Source: Vanessa cardui (lineage: Eukaryota > Arthropoda > Insecta > Lepidoptera > Nymphalidae). From it: 64,000 nucleotides of DNA. Position numbers and translations under genes: made by a program. Shown here one piece after another: positions 1-10,359 of the stretch. The stretch lies in the NCBI RefSeq assembly GCF_905220365.1, contig NC_061133.1, forward strand, positions 12,948,171 to 13,012,170, written 5' to 3'. The first letter of the stretch is position 1, and every line of letters starts with the position of its first letter. Below the pieces are notes generated by a model. The model was not told where the DNA came from. It searched no databases and saw nothing but the letters and a program-made list of their open reading frames with translations.

Positions 1-161
1 ACCTCTCTGTGCTTTATCGTCGCTTCGTAGAACTTCAAGTGTCTTTCTGTACCCAGCGAGAGGAGAGCGTTCGAGAACAGGTATATACCGATGGCCATCT
101 TCACGGAAACACTTGGATTTAGCGACTGGACCGCCTCGTTTATTGTCATTATTGTTCGTGT
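1..161 (-). CDS. ACOX3: Peroxisomal acyl-CoA oxidase, third coding exon (partial, runs off window)
   Basis: Acyl-CoA oxidases catalyse the first, FAD-dependent step of peroxisomal beta-oxidation, turning acyl-CoA into trans-2-enoyl-CoA with H2O2 release. Read on the minus strand, the exon starts just after the acceptor tttattttag (170-162) and stays open for 53 codons plus 2 nt to the window edge. It contains SLNPSVSVKMAIGIYLF and SLGTERHLKFYEA, then ends HREV. The 'GTERHLKFY' block followed by 'REV' is the stretch just before the conserved 'GCFALTE' flavin-binding segment of the family, which should lie in the next exon outside the window. The reading frame continues in phase 0 from the exon at 1721-1882. 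ACOX3 fits better than ACOX1 on the N-terminal exon, but only about 150 residues are visible. I see no frameshift or stop. Confidence 0.85.
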
Positions 162-1720
162 CTAAAATAAAATAGAAAAAATTTAATATATATACATTTT
201 TTTATTGATGGATGGATACATGGTCACCACTCACATATATTAGCGCTTTAGAAAATATTAACCATTTCTTACATCGCCCATGCGCAATTAAACTTATAAC
301 TAAGATGTCACATATCTCTTGCGCATGTTACATTGGCTCACATACATTCAAGTCGAAATGCAACATTATTAAATATTGCTATTTGACGGTAGAATTAAAG
401 TAAATGAGAGATGTGCAATGTAAATCAAGTGGGTCAACACCACATATATTGGCACTTTAAGAAATATTAACTATTTCTTACATCGCCCATTCGCAATTAG
501 ACTTGCTAACTAAGATGTTACATCTCTTGTGCATGTTACATTGGATCACTTACATTAAAGTCGGAATAAAACAGTATTAAATATTGCTATTTGACAGTAG
601 AATTAAAGGAAATGAGAGATGTGCAATGTAATTTCGCTGCTGGTTATATTCGCTTGGGAAGAGACACCGCTCAACTTCACATTAGATATTGATAATATTA
701 TAAAGCTATAGTTTTACAATAAGTAATAAAATCGCCTAAATAGCTCAACACTATAAATTAATTCTACATGTCGAAAAAGAAACACAGTCGGAGAAACACA
801 GATACGATATTGAGCGTTTGGACTATTATGGACATCCCTATTAGTCTCGTATGTGTCAAAACTAACATTTTATTAGTAATAAAAATATTGTTTACAAAAC
901 AATAATTATGTTTATTTTAAGTCTTGCGTACAATTTGTGTCTCAAGAAAGTCATGAACCTGTCTAGCTAGTGATACCGTTCAGTAACTGGTAAAAGTTTT
1001 TAAAAGGAAATGGCGACCGAGAACCAAATAGAAACTCATTACAAGGGAACTTCATGTTTATAACCTTACTCGGAAATATTTTTTTAAATTAAAAGATTGA
1101 TGATTTTCTTTTCCTTCTATACTACAAAATTATTTAGGATAAATTTACTTTAGCAACGATGAATTTAGCAAAAATAATAATTCCGTAATGTCTAAATTAT
1201 TCAATAAAAGCTCACATCGGTCTAAAAAAAGGCTGTGAGTAGGACGAAATATTTAAAATTGGAACGTAAATTAAAAAAAAAAAAAAACAATTTAAAATAT
1301 TTTCGTCGTGCACCTATCTTGTTAAATTTGAGTCGCTTTTTTAAGTTTGTATTGTTTAAAAAAGAGCGCGAAACCACAGCTTATAAACCCGATTAATAAA
1401 CAAAATATACAACAAATTGAGGAATCATATCAGTGTGACTTAAAGTTGTATGGGATTTCATTCGTGTGTCATTCCCACAATCATACGTTTACCTCAACAG
1501 ATCATCAATACGGGCAATTCCATGTTATGTAAAAATAAGATTTCCTTTTAATGAAAACAATTGCTAGATTCTTACTATTTCTTCTCGTTAGAGGCTGCTT
1601 TCCGATACGGTGCTTTTTAAATATTGACGATTCAAAAACGCTTCTTTGTGAAGTTGACTTGATATTTGATTAAAAAACAATATGCGGCCTTAAATCCTCA
1701 TTTAATTTATTATCACTTAC
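162..1720 (-). other. ACOX intron 2, with a tandem repeat pair
   Basis: This is an AT-rich intron of about 1.56 kb between coding exons 2 and 3. Its exon-3 side holds two tandem copies of a dispersed repeat (221-632, listed separately). The rest is simple AT-rich sequence with an A-run near 1273-1286. I see no further exon or open frame of interest. Confidence 0.75.
221..632 (-). repeat. Two tandem copies (~210 bp each) of a butterfly dispersed repeat
   Basis: Copy 1 (221-424) and copy 2 (431-632) share 'cttacatcgccca.(g/t)cgcaatta', 'ctaagatgt.acat.tct', 'atgttacattgg' and a common end 'atgagagatgtgcaatgtaa'. Both resemble, in reverse orientation, the repeat seen at 50252-50530 and 62901-63100. 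The offset is 208-210 bp. A local duplication after insertion, or a tandemly organised element, would give this arrangement. Confidence 0.7.
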
Positions 1721-1882
1721 CCGTTTGCTATAGCTCGCGTTGAACATTTCCTTCGGAATGAATTTGTATTCGTTGATCTTCTTTAACTGCAGCTGAGTTA
1801 TTCTCTTCTGTTCTTCAAGTGGAGGTGTAACCGGATGATGAGCAAAAAGAGGATCCTTTTCTAGCGTACGCCATATTTTGTA
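1721..1882 (-). CDS. ACOX3: Peroxisomal acyl-CoA oxidase, second coding exon
   Basis: This 162-nt, 54-codon exon has an acceptor with a long pyrimidine tract (rc of 1883-1902, ending tttcaatag) and a GTAAGTG donor (rc of 1714-1720). The translation begins YKIWRTLEKDPLFAHHP and continues through INEYKFIPKEMF to end in YSKR. 'LEKDPLFA' and '(K)I.EY.F' are the hallmarks of the acyl-CoA oxidase N-terminal helical domain, which packs over the FAD-binding region. Phase is 0 at both ends, so the three exons join without adjustment. The exon is clearly less AT-rich than the introns around it, as expected for coding sequence. Confidence 0.88.
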
Positions 1883-4066
1883 CTATTGAAAAAAAAAAAA
1901 AACAAGACTTTATTTATGCCAGACTCTTTAAGCCAAGCTATTCTTTGCTTGTGTATATTAGGGCACAACAATTGGGTTATTGGCTAGAGGGGATGGCGAT
2001 TTTTACAACAATAGGTTGGTAGCTTATATTTGTTTAGGCGTCATTTATGCTAAAAATATTTAAATTAAACTAAATAATTGAATAAAATACAAAATACAAT
2101 TTGATTATAGAAAAAAAATATGTCAGTGTATAATAATTTGTATTACCATATCTTATATCCAAGGAAAAAAAGATATATATTAATTAAGTAAATATTATAT
2201 TATAGCACAAATTTAGAAACACTTATCGCATTTAGCATAAATTAAAGAAGTTGATACAAAATGTTTAGTGGGTAAATATTTGCATTTTATTGCTCATGAA
2301 TATTGAATGAAAAATAATATTCTAAGATATCCTAAATACCCTAAGATAAGGGTATATTTTCACCACATTACTTGATATTGTTTGAATAATTTTGCACATA
2401 GCATCTTAGGGCTAGGATAGGAATTATGACCTGGAATCGGACATATATGCCCATTTTTTGACATCTAACAAATACACTATAATAATCATAAGTACAAAAT
2501 AAGTAAATATTGTCTGGTTTTTTTTTAAATAATTGAATTTTCTTGTAATGTAACAAGGTACTTATCAAAATTTTTTATATGGAGGTATAATTTACTCCGA
2601 GCTGCAGAATTTAATTGTGATTTTTTTAAATAAACTTAAAAAGTAACTTTTTAAGACAATACTGTTTTGAGGATAATTTTGACATGACATTTATTTTTTA
2701 TTATACCTTAAAAACATTGGGCTTAAAATTTTTTTAGACTACATTCCAACGGAATTGTTAAAAAATCTCTAATTATCTCACATATACATTCATCATGCAC
2801 ATTTCATATAAATATAAAATGTTACTTTTTATAACTTAAGTTTGACATGGTTTACTTTTGAAATTTGTAGAACATTTTTGCTTCTTATAGAATAATTCCA
2901 AAAATAATACTTTTTCTAATATTTTTTCTAATTCATTCAAAAAGTCAATACCAACTAATGAATATGGAATAAAGATCTTTGACGGTTTAAATTGTTAACT
3001 TTAAATATGGTCTACGATATTTTCTCTATTATAAGTTAAGTTCGACATGGTTTACTTTTGAAATTTGTAGAACATTCTTGCTTTTTATAGAATAATTCCA
3101 AAAATAAAACTTTTTCTAATATTTTTTCTAATTCATTCAAAAAGTCAATACCAACTACTGAATACTGAATAAAGATCTTTAACGGTTTAAATTGTTAACT
3201 TTAAATATGGTCTACAATATTTTCTCTATTATAAGTTGTTATTGAAACAAATAAGGCAGATTATTCTGTAAAATAATATGTCAATTATACTTGTCATATT
3301 ATTTTTTGAAACAGGACATAATAAAAAATATTTTTATGTGTTTATTATATGGATTGATGAACTACTGTTTCTTGACTGTTCTTGTCGATAGAATCTACAT
3401 CTTGCACCAGATCTTTAAAATTATATAGTAAAATGATGATTAAAATATGCTTCGAAAGCCTATTTAAATATAATAAAGTTTTTTAACTATATATTGTTTA
3501 ATATATATCTCGTATCCCGAAAAAATCTTAATAAACTTATTTATACTTCATAAAATAAGGTAATAGATCCATATATACACTACATAATTCAGTCAGTTAA
3601 CCGACACATAAATAAATATAAAATCAATTAATGTTGTTCCTATAAATATTTTTTTTAATATGTAACCGATCAGCTTGTCTTTATTCTTTAAAAAATTATC
3701 AAAAATATATTTTTGAGTATTCCTTCAAAGTCATTACTACAACAGCAATATTTTATAATTTTTGTTATTACTCTTTTTTTTTTACAATTTATACTGTTCA
3801 AGATTTTAAAAAATAACCCCTAAAAATCTTAAAAACTACAATATTCTAAAAAAATTGCTTGTTTAATTATTTCAATAAGAACCCTAAATAAAAAGTTGAT
3901 ACTGAATATTTCAGTGTAAAATATTGTTTATTATAAAATGGACAGCTTTTTTATAATTACGACATGTGCGAGATCATGTCGTAAGTCATAATTATGTTTA
4001 ATTAATTATTATTTAAAATATAATAATATAGATATATATATATTTCCTAAACAAAACATGTCTTAC
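1883..4066 (-). other. ACOX intron 1, with a 200-bp tandem duplication
   Basis: The intron is very AT-rich and about 2.2 kb long. Apart from the tandem pair at 2831-3237 it contains only AT-rich sequence, short A/T runs and a TA-repeat at 4031-4043. No coding exon is recognisable. Confidence 0.75.
2831..3237. repeat. 200-bp direct tandem duplication
   Basis: The sequence from about 2831 ('ataacttaagtttgacatgg') recurs from 3031 with an exact 200-nt offset and only a few substitutions (for example tttgacatgg/ttcgacatgg and cttcttatag/ctttttatag). The second copy ends near 3237 at 'ctattataagtt'. There are no terminal inverted repeats or poly-A, so this looks like a simple segmental duplication inside the intron. 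Confidence 0.9.
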
Positions 4067-4195
4067 CTTAAGTTTCAATAAATCAATGTCTCCTTCAAGG
4101 GCCAATTTAAGCCGCTTCCAGTTGAACGAAGCTCCATTCCTATATACGTCTAGGGGCCCGCTCGGGAGTTCCGGTATAAAACTTAAGTCTTCCAT
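4067..4195 (-). CDS. ACOX3: Peroxisomal acyl-CoA oxidase, first coding exon (start codon)
   Basis: The exon encodes 43 residues beginning MEDLSFIPELPSGPLDVY, then ASFNWKRLKLALEG and LLKLK, followed by the donor GTAAGA (rc of 4061-4066). 'P.GPLD.YR..ASF.WK.L' is the characteristic N-terminus of ACOX3-type acyl-CoA oxidases, whose length and start match this ATG. Only four bases upstream of the ATG is a good splice acceptor (rc reads tttttttcttttag, AG at 4201-4200). The start codon therefore sits in the second exon of the mRNA and a 5' UTR exon lies further upstream. The gene faces away from osp. No peroxisomal targeting signal can be judged, because PTS1 would be at the missing C-terminus. 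Confidence 0.9.
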
Positions 4196-4199
4196 TATT

Positions 4200-5071
4200 C
4201 TAAAAGAAAAAAAATAACTAAAATAAATTGTGATTCAAGAGATTAATAAATCAAACGCTCTTTGCCCACCACAGTTTTTTAAACTATTTAAACTATAAAT
4301 TAGGCCTGAACCATTTAAACCCTCACCTTGATATAAAATAAAAAAGTTTACACTTCAAGAACTCAAGGGCTTCAAACCCTCTCACTGGTTAAAACAAGAC
4401 TAATGTTATGTTATGAGCAGAAAGGCTTTAATAGGAGTTTATATTTCCTGTTATGTATGTTCTAAAATATACACTCCTGTAATGAAGCGCGGGCGGCGGG
4501 CGTTTATCAGTCAAAGTAACAGTCTACTGATTATGATAACTGACATATGTCAAATTAAATCTATTTGACTTAACCACATAGTAATGTCATTGTTAAAATA
4601 ATAATAATTGTTAAGTTTGAAAATATATTTAAGTAAATAAAATAATTAATTAACTATCGAAAAAATTAATAAGTTTAGTCGTAGCAAATTATACAATACT
4701 ACGAAGTATTTTGTTTTGAATGACTATTTCTAAAATAACAAAGTCTTTTCCAATGATGTACCCATTTATTAAAATAATAAGATAGCAAATGATATTTACT
4801 ACCGAAATTAAAGTCAAGATATTAATATTCCAAAAAATTAATTCATTCATCAATTGATGTATTATTTTATCGTTTAAAATTATTTAGTCATATTTTTGTT
4901 TTTATTAAATCCCAACAAGTTCCATGCATGACATCATTTTTAGTATGATCAATAAAATCATTTAGGTAAATGTTACCTATAATAATGCTTTACAGTCAGA
5001 TTGAACATTGCTATGGGATATTATTACCCGTCATAGAAAAGTAATAAAACAAAATGAAAATATTAATTTAC
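4200..5071 (-). other. Intron upstream of the ACOX start codon
   Basis: This lies between the acceptor at 4200 and the candidate 5' UTR exon at about 5072. It is AT-rich except for a short GC-rich patch at 4486-4506 (gcgcgggcggcgggcg). No repeat family was recognised. Confidence 0.5.
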
Positions 5072-5125
5072 CTTATTCGCTTTAACCGTGTGCAATTTTC
5101 ATGCTTTGCGACATCTAGTGTTGAT
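5072..5125 (-). other. Candidate 5' UTR exon of the acyl-CoA oxidase gene
   Basis: The acceptor beside the ACOX start codon requires an upstream non-coding exon. On the minus strand the best donor I see nearby is AAG|GTAAAT (rc of 5066-5074), preceded by moderately GC-rich sequence up to about 5125. The 5' end of the exon is unknown, so the upper boundary is a guess. Other donors between 4200 and 5270 are possible. Confidence 0.35.
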
Positions 5126-5572
5126 TTATTTAACTACAACCATAAGATAGATGTGTATTGAAATACGAACATAAGAAGATAGTATTAATGTTTTCACAAC
5201 AGATGGCAGTACTTATACTAAACAAGTTAATGAAAAGTGTAAAAGAGATAGTGCGATAACATTTGTATTAAATAGAATGAGACGCACATTCAACTCACAC
5301 AAAGAAAATTTCACCACACATCGGCATTTATCCTACGACATACGACAAGAAAAGAGAAGTTGTAAAACAACAACTCTGTTCGTTGCTGTGCTTGGTTTTC
5401 TATCAGATGTAAAATGGACGGGCGGTCGTGTTGCTGCGCGTTCGCTTGCTCCGCGTGCTCGTTATAAAATCGATGTTTATTTTGACGTGAATACGAATAT
5501 TGTTTACGCGATTGTTCGACTTCTTCGGTGTTAAATTACCATAGAAGATTGTGTTGTGTTTGTGTTTTTTCT

Positions 5573-5665
5573 ATGACGCTAGCGTTCACTTCACTTGCAG
5601 TGATTTTGCTGATAGCTCACTCACCGGTGGGTGCGCGCGTGATAAACTGCGTGTTCGGTATTTAA
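5573..5665 (+). other. Upstream ORF in the osp leader, hydrophobic 30-residue peptide
   Basis: The ATG at 5573 opens a 30-codon frame starting MTLAFTSLAVILLIAHSPVG and ending at TAA 5663-5665. The peptide is hydrophobic and signal-like, but with no relative known to me this may be coincidence. If the transcript starts upstream of 5573, the uORF would precede the osp start and could damp its translation. Confidence 0.25.
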
Positions 5666-5711
5666 AAAAAAGGCGAATAATCGTCTAGTGTGGGTGTTTC
5701 ACAGTACCACG

Positions 5712-5732
5712 ATGCTGTGCACGGTGACATAG
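5712..5732 (+). other. Short upstream ORF (6 codons) before osp
   Basis: ATG at 5712 is followed by five sense codons and TAG (peptide MLCTVT), 34 nt upstream of the osp ATG. It is almost certainly inside the leader because it is so close to the start codon. Its effect on osp translation is unknown. Confidence 0.4.
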
Positions 5733-5766
5733 TGAACGTTGAATTTGACCCTGACCGCTGACAACC

Positions 5767-5883
5767 ATGTCTGGTCGATCGGATTGCAGGAAATTTGCAC
5801 CAAATATCTTTAATAAGAGCAAGTGCACTAATTGCTTCCGACAGAAGGAGGAGCATAGTGCTGAAGCTTTGGAATCTAATCGG
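5767..5883 (+). CDS. osp: Outspread (MPRIP-like), first coding exon
   Basis: This exon encodes 39 residues, starting MSGRSD and continuing [18 protein letters not shown], then [15 protein letters not shown], and ends in phase 0 at CGG followed by GTAAGTTC. The 'CRKF.(P/A)[11 protein letters not shown]' motif is the conserved N-terminus of outspread in insects and MPRIP (myosin phosphatase Rho-interacting protein) in vertebrates. It has Cys residues at positions 7, 20 and 23 and precedes the first PH domain. Family proteins bind F-actin and carry PH domains and a C-terminal coiled coil; outspread mutants in Drosophila hold their wings out. The start is supported by the family N-terminus, a good insect start context (caaccATG) and an upstream in-frame stop at 5752-5754. 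The PH-domain exons are not in this window, so the following intron exceeds 58 kb. Confidence 0.9.
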
Positions 5884-8520
5884 GTAAGTTCTGTTTAAGT
5901 ACCGAATCTATTCGACTCAATCAAAAACACTGGGACGTGATACGTGTGTGGGTGTTTACATCGAGTGTATGTGTGCGTCGCCAATCCACTCTTCAGGTGT
6001 TGATCTAACGGACAACGGTCGTCAAGTTAAAAAAAGCAAGACTGTCGTTTCATAATAGTTTTGTTTAAAGAAAGCCAAGTCTCAATAGTACTGACTGGTT
6101 GCAATAAAAAGATCTGGTGATAAAGATCTTTTTGGATCCAAATGTTATACGCCTACCCCCATGTTTTTTTTTATAAATACTTAACTATATTATATAAGCA
6201 AGGTCTTTGTTAATTTATGATTATACAAACGTGCTATCACTATCTGATAAGAGTGACGTAAACAGAATGAAATAATTTTATTTAAAAATGTCTTTATCGA
6301 ATTTCTAGAAAATAATTTCCTATATCGTAAAATTATTTTTATTAAATATTTTAAAAATCGATTGCACACCTAAATCATTATACACATACAAATATAATTT
6401 TAGGGGCAAAAATAAATTTGTGAATAAAAGTTACAATATTTTATTTATATAATTGTATTATATGTAATTGTAGGCTTTAACAAGTAACAGTGCAAGTCTA
6501 GACCCATTCATAGACACGTTTTAGCTTTAACTAGGACATTCGCTGTATATAATTCTAAACATGATACGAAACAGATAATAAACGTTACAATGAAAATTTT
6601 AAATTAAGAACAAAAATATTTAAAAAAAGATTAATTAACTATACGAATGCTATTTCTATTTGCACATTTAGGTAGGTACTGTATAATTTGTATACATTTC
6701 GAACCTTTTCCATCTAATATAAAACCTGTCTTAAATACCCGGTACGATATTTCCGTTGCGAGGATGAAAGGTTCCGGCGAATTAGTAATTGATAATTATA
6801 AATTAAATATTAGCAGAAATGTGATGTCTGATTTAATTAACTAAATTTCATTAATTTTTATTTATATTTAATTAAAATGTACTAAACGTAAATAAATAAC
6901 AGCAATCTTTATATATAGGGTATACGTACTATTAAGATAATTTTTTTATATACTTCAACTTTGCTTTTGTTACTGAGTCACAGATACAGTGTGATAATTA
7001 CAGCTTATGAGATGATGTCTACAGTAAAAAAAAATAGCTGTCAATCAAGACTAAAGAATTAGAAATGTTAAAATAATACAACTCTTGGTGTAACATGTAA
7101 TTTAAAAAAATACAACTGGGTGCAAATTACAGTATAAAAATAGATCTGTTCAGAAACGCATCCTGTTCGATGCGCTCACGCAACGGGATCACGGGAAGGT
7201 GCACACTGACCTTCACATGTCTCACAATGATATTAAATCCTAAACATATTCAGTATTTCTACTCGATTAAATTATACTAAATTTAGTCTAGTCTATCTGT
7301 TGTGTTTTAAATTTGACTTTAGATTTTGACAACTTTTTTTTTAAGAATATAATAATATTATAAATATGCTTATAATAAAGCAAAGATATTTTGTCATTGT
7401 CATTGTATTAATTTCACCCCTGCAAGCCTGTACGGTCCCAAGTATTTTTATGTAAACATTATAAATTATATTTTAAATTATCCTTTTTTTTAAAACATAA
7501 TAGGGTTTTTGACAACGTATTTCCGACTGTAAGTAAATTCACGACGTAGTGTGACGGAATATATGCTATATAAATATTCTTATCAAAATACGCTAAAGTT
7601 TAATAGTAAATATTTATTTAGTGATTAATTTATTATTTTAAATAGTAAGAATACTTACTGGCCAGACGAAAAATAAATTGTTTAATTAAAAACAATACCA
7701 TTTGTTATCGGAAAGGATTGTTATGATATAAAATGCACGTATTTATATTTACTACATGTAAATGATAAAATTCATTAAAATTATTATTATTTCAAACTAT
7801 TTAAATGATTATTATATTTAACACGGGGTCGAGGTAATCAGTTCTTCGTTATGACTACAATAATGAATGTTTTTTACATCTTTGTCAGTGCAGAAGACAA
7901 AAATAAAACAAGAATTTATGCAACAAGGTCGAAAATGTATGCATTATCGTGCTATTCGAATAATGATATGCCTACATGTTCACAATGGTCATAAGTTTTA
8001 TTTTATATAGACAATATTAATAGTTATTTTACTAATATACGTGTTTAATTAAATTGTGCGTTCGACTTTCGCCCCCAGGATACAGCAATCAATTAATAAT
8101 CGAAGTCAAGATATACTAGCAATTTTTTTATTTTTCATTAAATATTTTAATAGGTTGTGAGTTATCATAACCCTTATTAATATATGTATACAAAGATGGG
8201 GCGGTACTACAAAACAAATAACTTATAAGAGAGAACATAATACATAAGTACGTTATCAACAAATAGCAACAATATTAGTATTTGCGTATGGTCTAGATCG
8301 ATATGTACTATATTTGATTATATTTTAAATGTCTGAGAAGTATATGTTTATTATAACTTCGTCATAAAAAGTCAGATAAATAAGTCTTCTGCCGTCGACT
8401 GACAATTATCCGACCACAATGTTACGTACACGCGTGTTACACCTGTTAAAACAAATTCAATTACTAGCATTAGCACTACGTTTCGTTCATTAATATAGTT
8501 TAATTAAAAATAAATACATA
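5884..8520 (+). other. Intron stretch without recognised features
   Basis: AT-rich sequence. The only things I noted are GAAGGTGCACACTGACCTTC at 7195-7214, an imperfect pair of facing nuclear-receptor-like half sites, and a small GC patch around 7157-7215. No repeat family, exon or RNA gene is seen. Confidence 0.5.
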
Positions 8521-8527
8521 TATAGAA

Positions 8528-8548
8528 AAACCGGTTTCAACCGGTTTG
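8528..8548. promoter_or_regulatory. Paired Grainyhead-type sites, 10 bp apart
   Basis: The sequence AACCGGTTTC-AACCGGTTT presents two copies of the Grainyhead consensus AACCGGTT, with CCGG cores at 8531 and 8541. They are exactly one helical turn apart in an AT-rich surrounding. Grainyhead is an epithelial transcription factor in insects. Binding is inferred only from the motif. Confidence 0.45.
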
Positions 8549-8559
8549 CACCAAAAAAT

Positions 8560-9400
8560 CTGTCAACAAAAATATAAAATTCGTTTTACGAACTATCGAG
8601 TTCGAATAAATGTTATCTATCAAGTGGAATCTCACAAAATAAAACACCTACAGAGAATTTTCTTAAAGTTTTTTTTTTCTTAGTAATCTGGTTAACCTCA
8701 TTTGATATTGTTTGAGTTTCAAAATCATATTGACACAAAAAGAAAGGCGATAACTCTTCTATATAGATACGTAACCCAATTGAGGCCCATATCACTTTAG
8801 TAAACAAATAAAATGAGAGTTTTTAAAGAATACGTTTTGATCGTAAACGGGTCATAGGTTGAAATTAAAAAAAAACAGGTTTAGCTTAGTCTTTAGTTTC
8901 CTACCGAGTAGAAAAAAGTCGTAACTCAACTGGGTTTCGTAAAAGCAGGATTCAAGGAATTTTTGTGATTTTAATTGCATTTGTTAAAAACACGATTGAT
9001 ATTCATTCTATAAATCTGTATAATTACAAATTATCAGCTCATCAATAAATACATTAACTTTAGTAATAATGAACGATTCCTTTGTAGATTTATCAAATGT
9101 TTGGATATCTCATAGTTAAGATATGTCAAGGATAATATTTTGAGATATAAGGTTAGGGAACAGTTTTCAGATTGATTTAAACAAAGACAACTAACGCCTC
9201 ACAAACTTTGTACGCAAAATATTACATGAAATATATATATAATGCTTATATATATGTATACAAAGATATATGAAAGATTGCGAGAACATTCCCAAGCAAA
9301 ATGCTGTTTTTACGAATAAAATTAAGAATACAAGTTAATGTCCTGTTTTCTTAAAGTGGACAAATACATAATATACAAAGAATTAACACAAAACAACTCG
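8560..9400 (+). other. Intron stretch without recognised features
   Basis: AT-rich sequence with a T-run at 8670-8679 and a TA-rich patch at 9230-9270. A 64-codon minus-strand frame (8613-8807) has no family resemblance and is probably noise. Confidence 0.5.
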
Positions 9401-9409
9401 ATTTGGAAT

Positions 9410-9720
9410 ACGTGACGGGATGTCAAAGGCAAGGCTAATCATGTGCGGAGAAACACAACCAACACAAATTGAACCTTATCTCGCAGCGCGCTAAGGATGC
9501 TGAGGTTATCGTGTACTCGAAATGAGTACTATTTATAATAATACGGAAACGTCAGAACTTCAAATGGCGCGGTTCGAGCAATTATCTTGACAAATGCTTC
9601 GCTAACGAAGCAGGCTGACATGTTCCATATTTGATGCGCGCGCGCAAGGTGATGCGACCAATGAGAAGCTAACGATCGACACAATGAGCTCTTACTTCTT
9701 CACTAAATAGAATGCTATTT
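9410..9720. promoter_or_regulatory. Candidate regulatory island A
   Basis: This less AT-rich island contains an alternating purine-pyrimidine stretch, gatgcgcgcgcgcaaggtg (9633-9651), a CCAAT box (gaccaatgag), a short palindrome gcttcgctaacgaagc and an aaatggcgcgg box. There is no coding frame. The function as an enhancer is inferred from composition and motif density only. Confidence 0.3.
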
Positions 9721-9904
9721 TTTTTAGTAATGTGCCGGTGAAAGTTTGCTTATTAAACAAATGTGTTAGCATTGATCACTTCATTATAATGTTTGAATAC
9801 CTCGATGGATGTAGTGAGACTGATTGCCGAAACGACGCGTGTCGATTTCGCAAATGTGATCATTTTTATTAATTAAATTAGTATATTTTTCAAAACCTAC
9901 TATT

Positions 9905-10110
9905 ATTGTAATTGTAAAAGTTTGTAAGGATGTATGTTTGTTTGTTACTCATTCACGTAAAAATTAGTAAACTGATGAAATTTTACAGTAATATAACATA
10001 TAAACCAGAAGAAAACATAGGCTACAATTTATAATGCTTTTATGTAATTTCGTAATAAAATAACAATAGATATCAAGTAAACCGGGATGGGTCGCTAGTT
10101 TCTTATAAAG
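9905..10110 (+). repeat. Dispersed lepidopteran repeat fragment (diverged)
   Basis: 'gtttgtaaggatgtatgtttgtttgttac...acataggctacaattta...gggatgggtcgctagttt' has the order of segments seen in common butterfly repeat tails, which run from 'gtttgtttgttac' through 'taggctacaattta' to 'gggtcgctagt'. It is strongly diverged, so it is an old copy. Confidence 0.5.
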
Positions 10111-10359
10111 GCTTGAGTTACTAGATTTTAAATATTTCTTTCTCAGTTTGTATTATGTTTGATCTTGTTTATGATCGCATGCAGCATGTGTTCAGCGTGT
10201 ATGCAAGGCAATTTACAATTGGACATCTTTGTAACAGTTAGTTGAATGAAGAGTTAAAATTATGTGATAATGTAGTTTTTCCGCTCTCGTGTATATTAGT
10301 TTACCTTAGACTTTGTGTTTGTTTAAGAAAATTCAACTCTGTCGGAACAGGTTTAGGAT

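Larger units (their letters stand above)
5126..5766. promoter_or_regulatory. Divergent intergenic region: ACOX and osp promoters plus osp 5' leader
   Basis: About 0.65 kb separates the candidate ACOX leader exon from the osp start codon, so both promoters must be here. Base composition rises in G+C from about 5385 (cggtcgtgttgctgcgcgtt...). This is typical of a transcribed 5' leader and suggests that osp transcription begins somewhere around 5250-5560. I cannot place a TATA box or initiator with confidence. An in-frame TGA (5752-5754) lies 12 nt before the osp ATG and closes the leader in that frame. Two upstream ORFs lie at 5573-5665 and 5712-5732. An 85-codon open frame at 5277-5531 shows no protein-like pattern. 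Confidence 0.6.

Noticed and set aside
5277..5531. 85-codon plus-strand ORF upstream of osp
   Set aside because: Not in frame with osp, no protein-like pattern, located in the promoter/leader region.
5662..5856. 64-codon minus-strand ORF
   Set aside because: Antisense shadow of the osp first exon.
6661..6680. AG|GTAGGT at 6670 as a third ratchet point
   Set aside because: Weak pyrimidine tract, poor donor match, and only 0.8 kb from the original donor.
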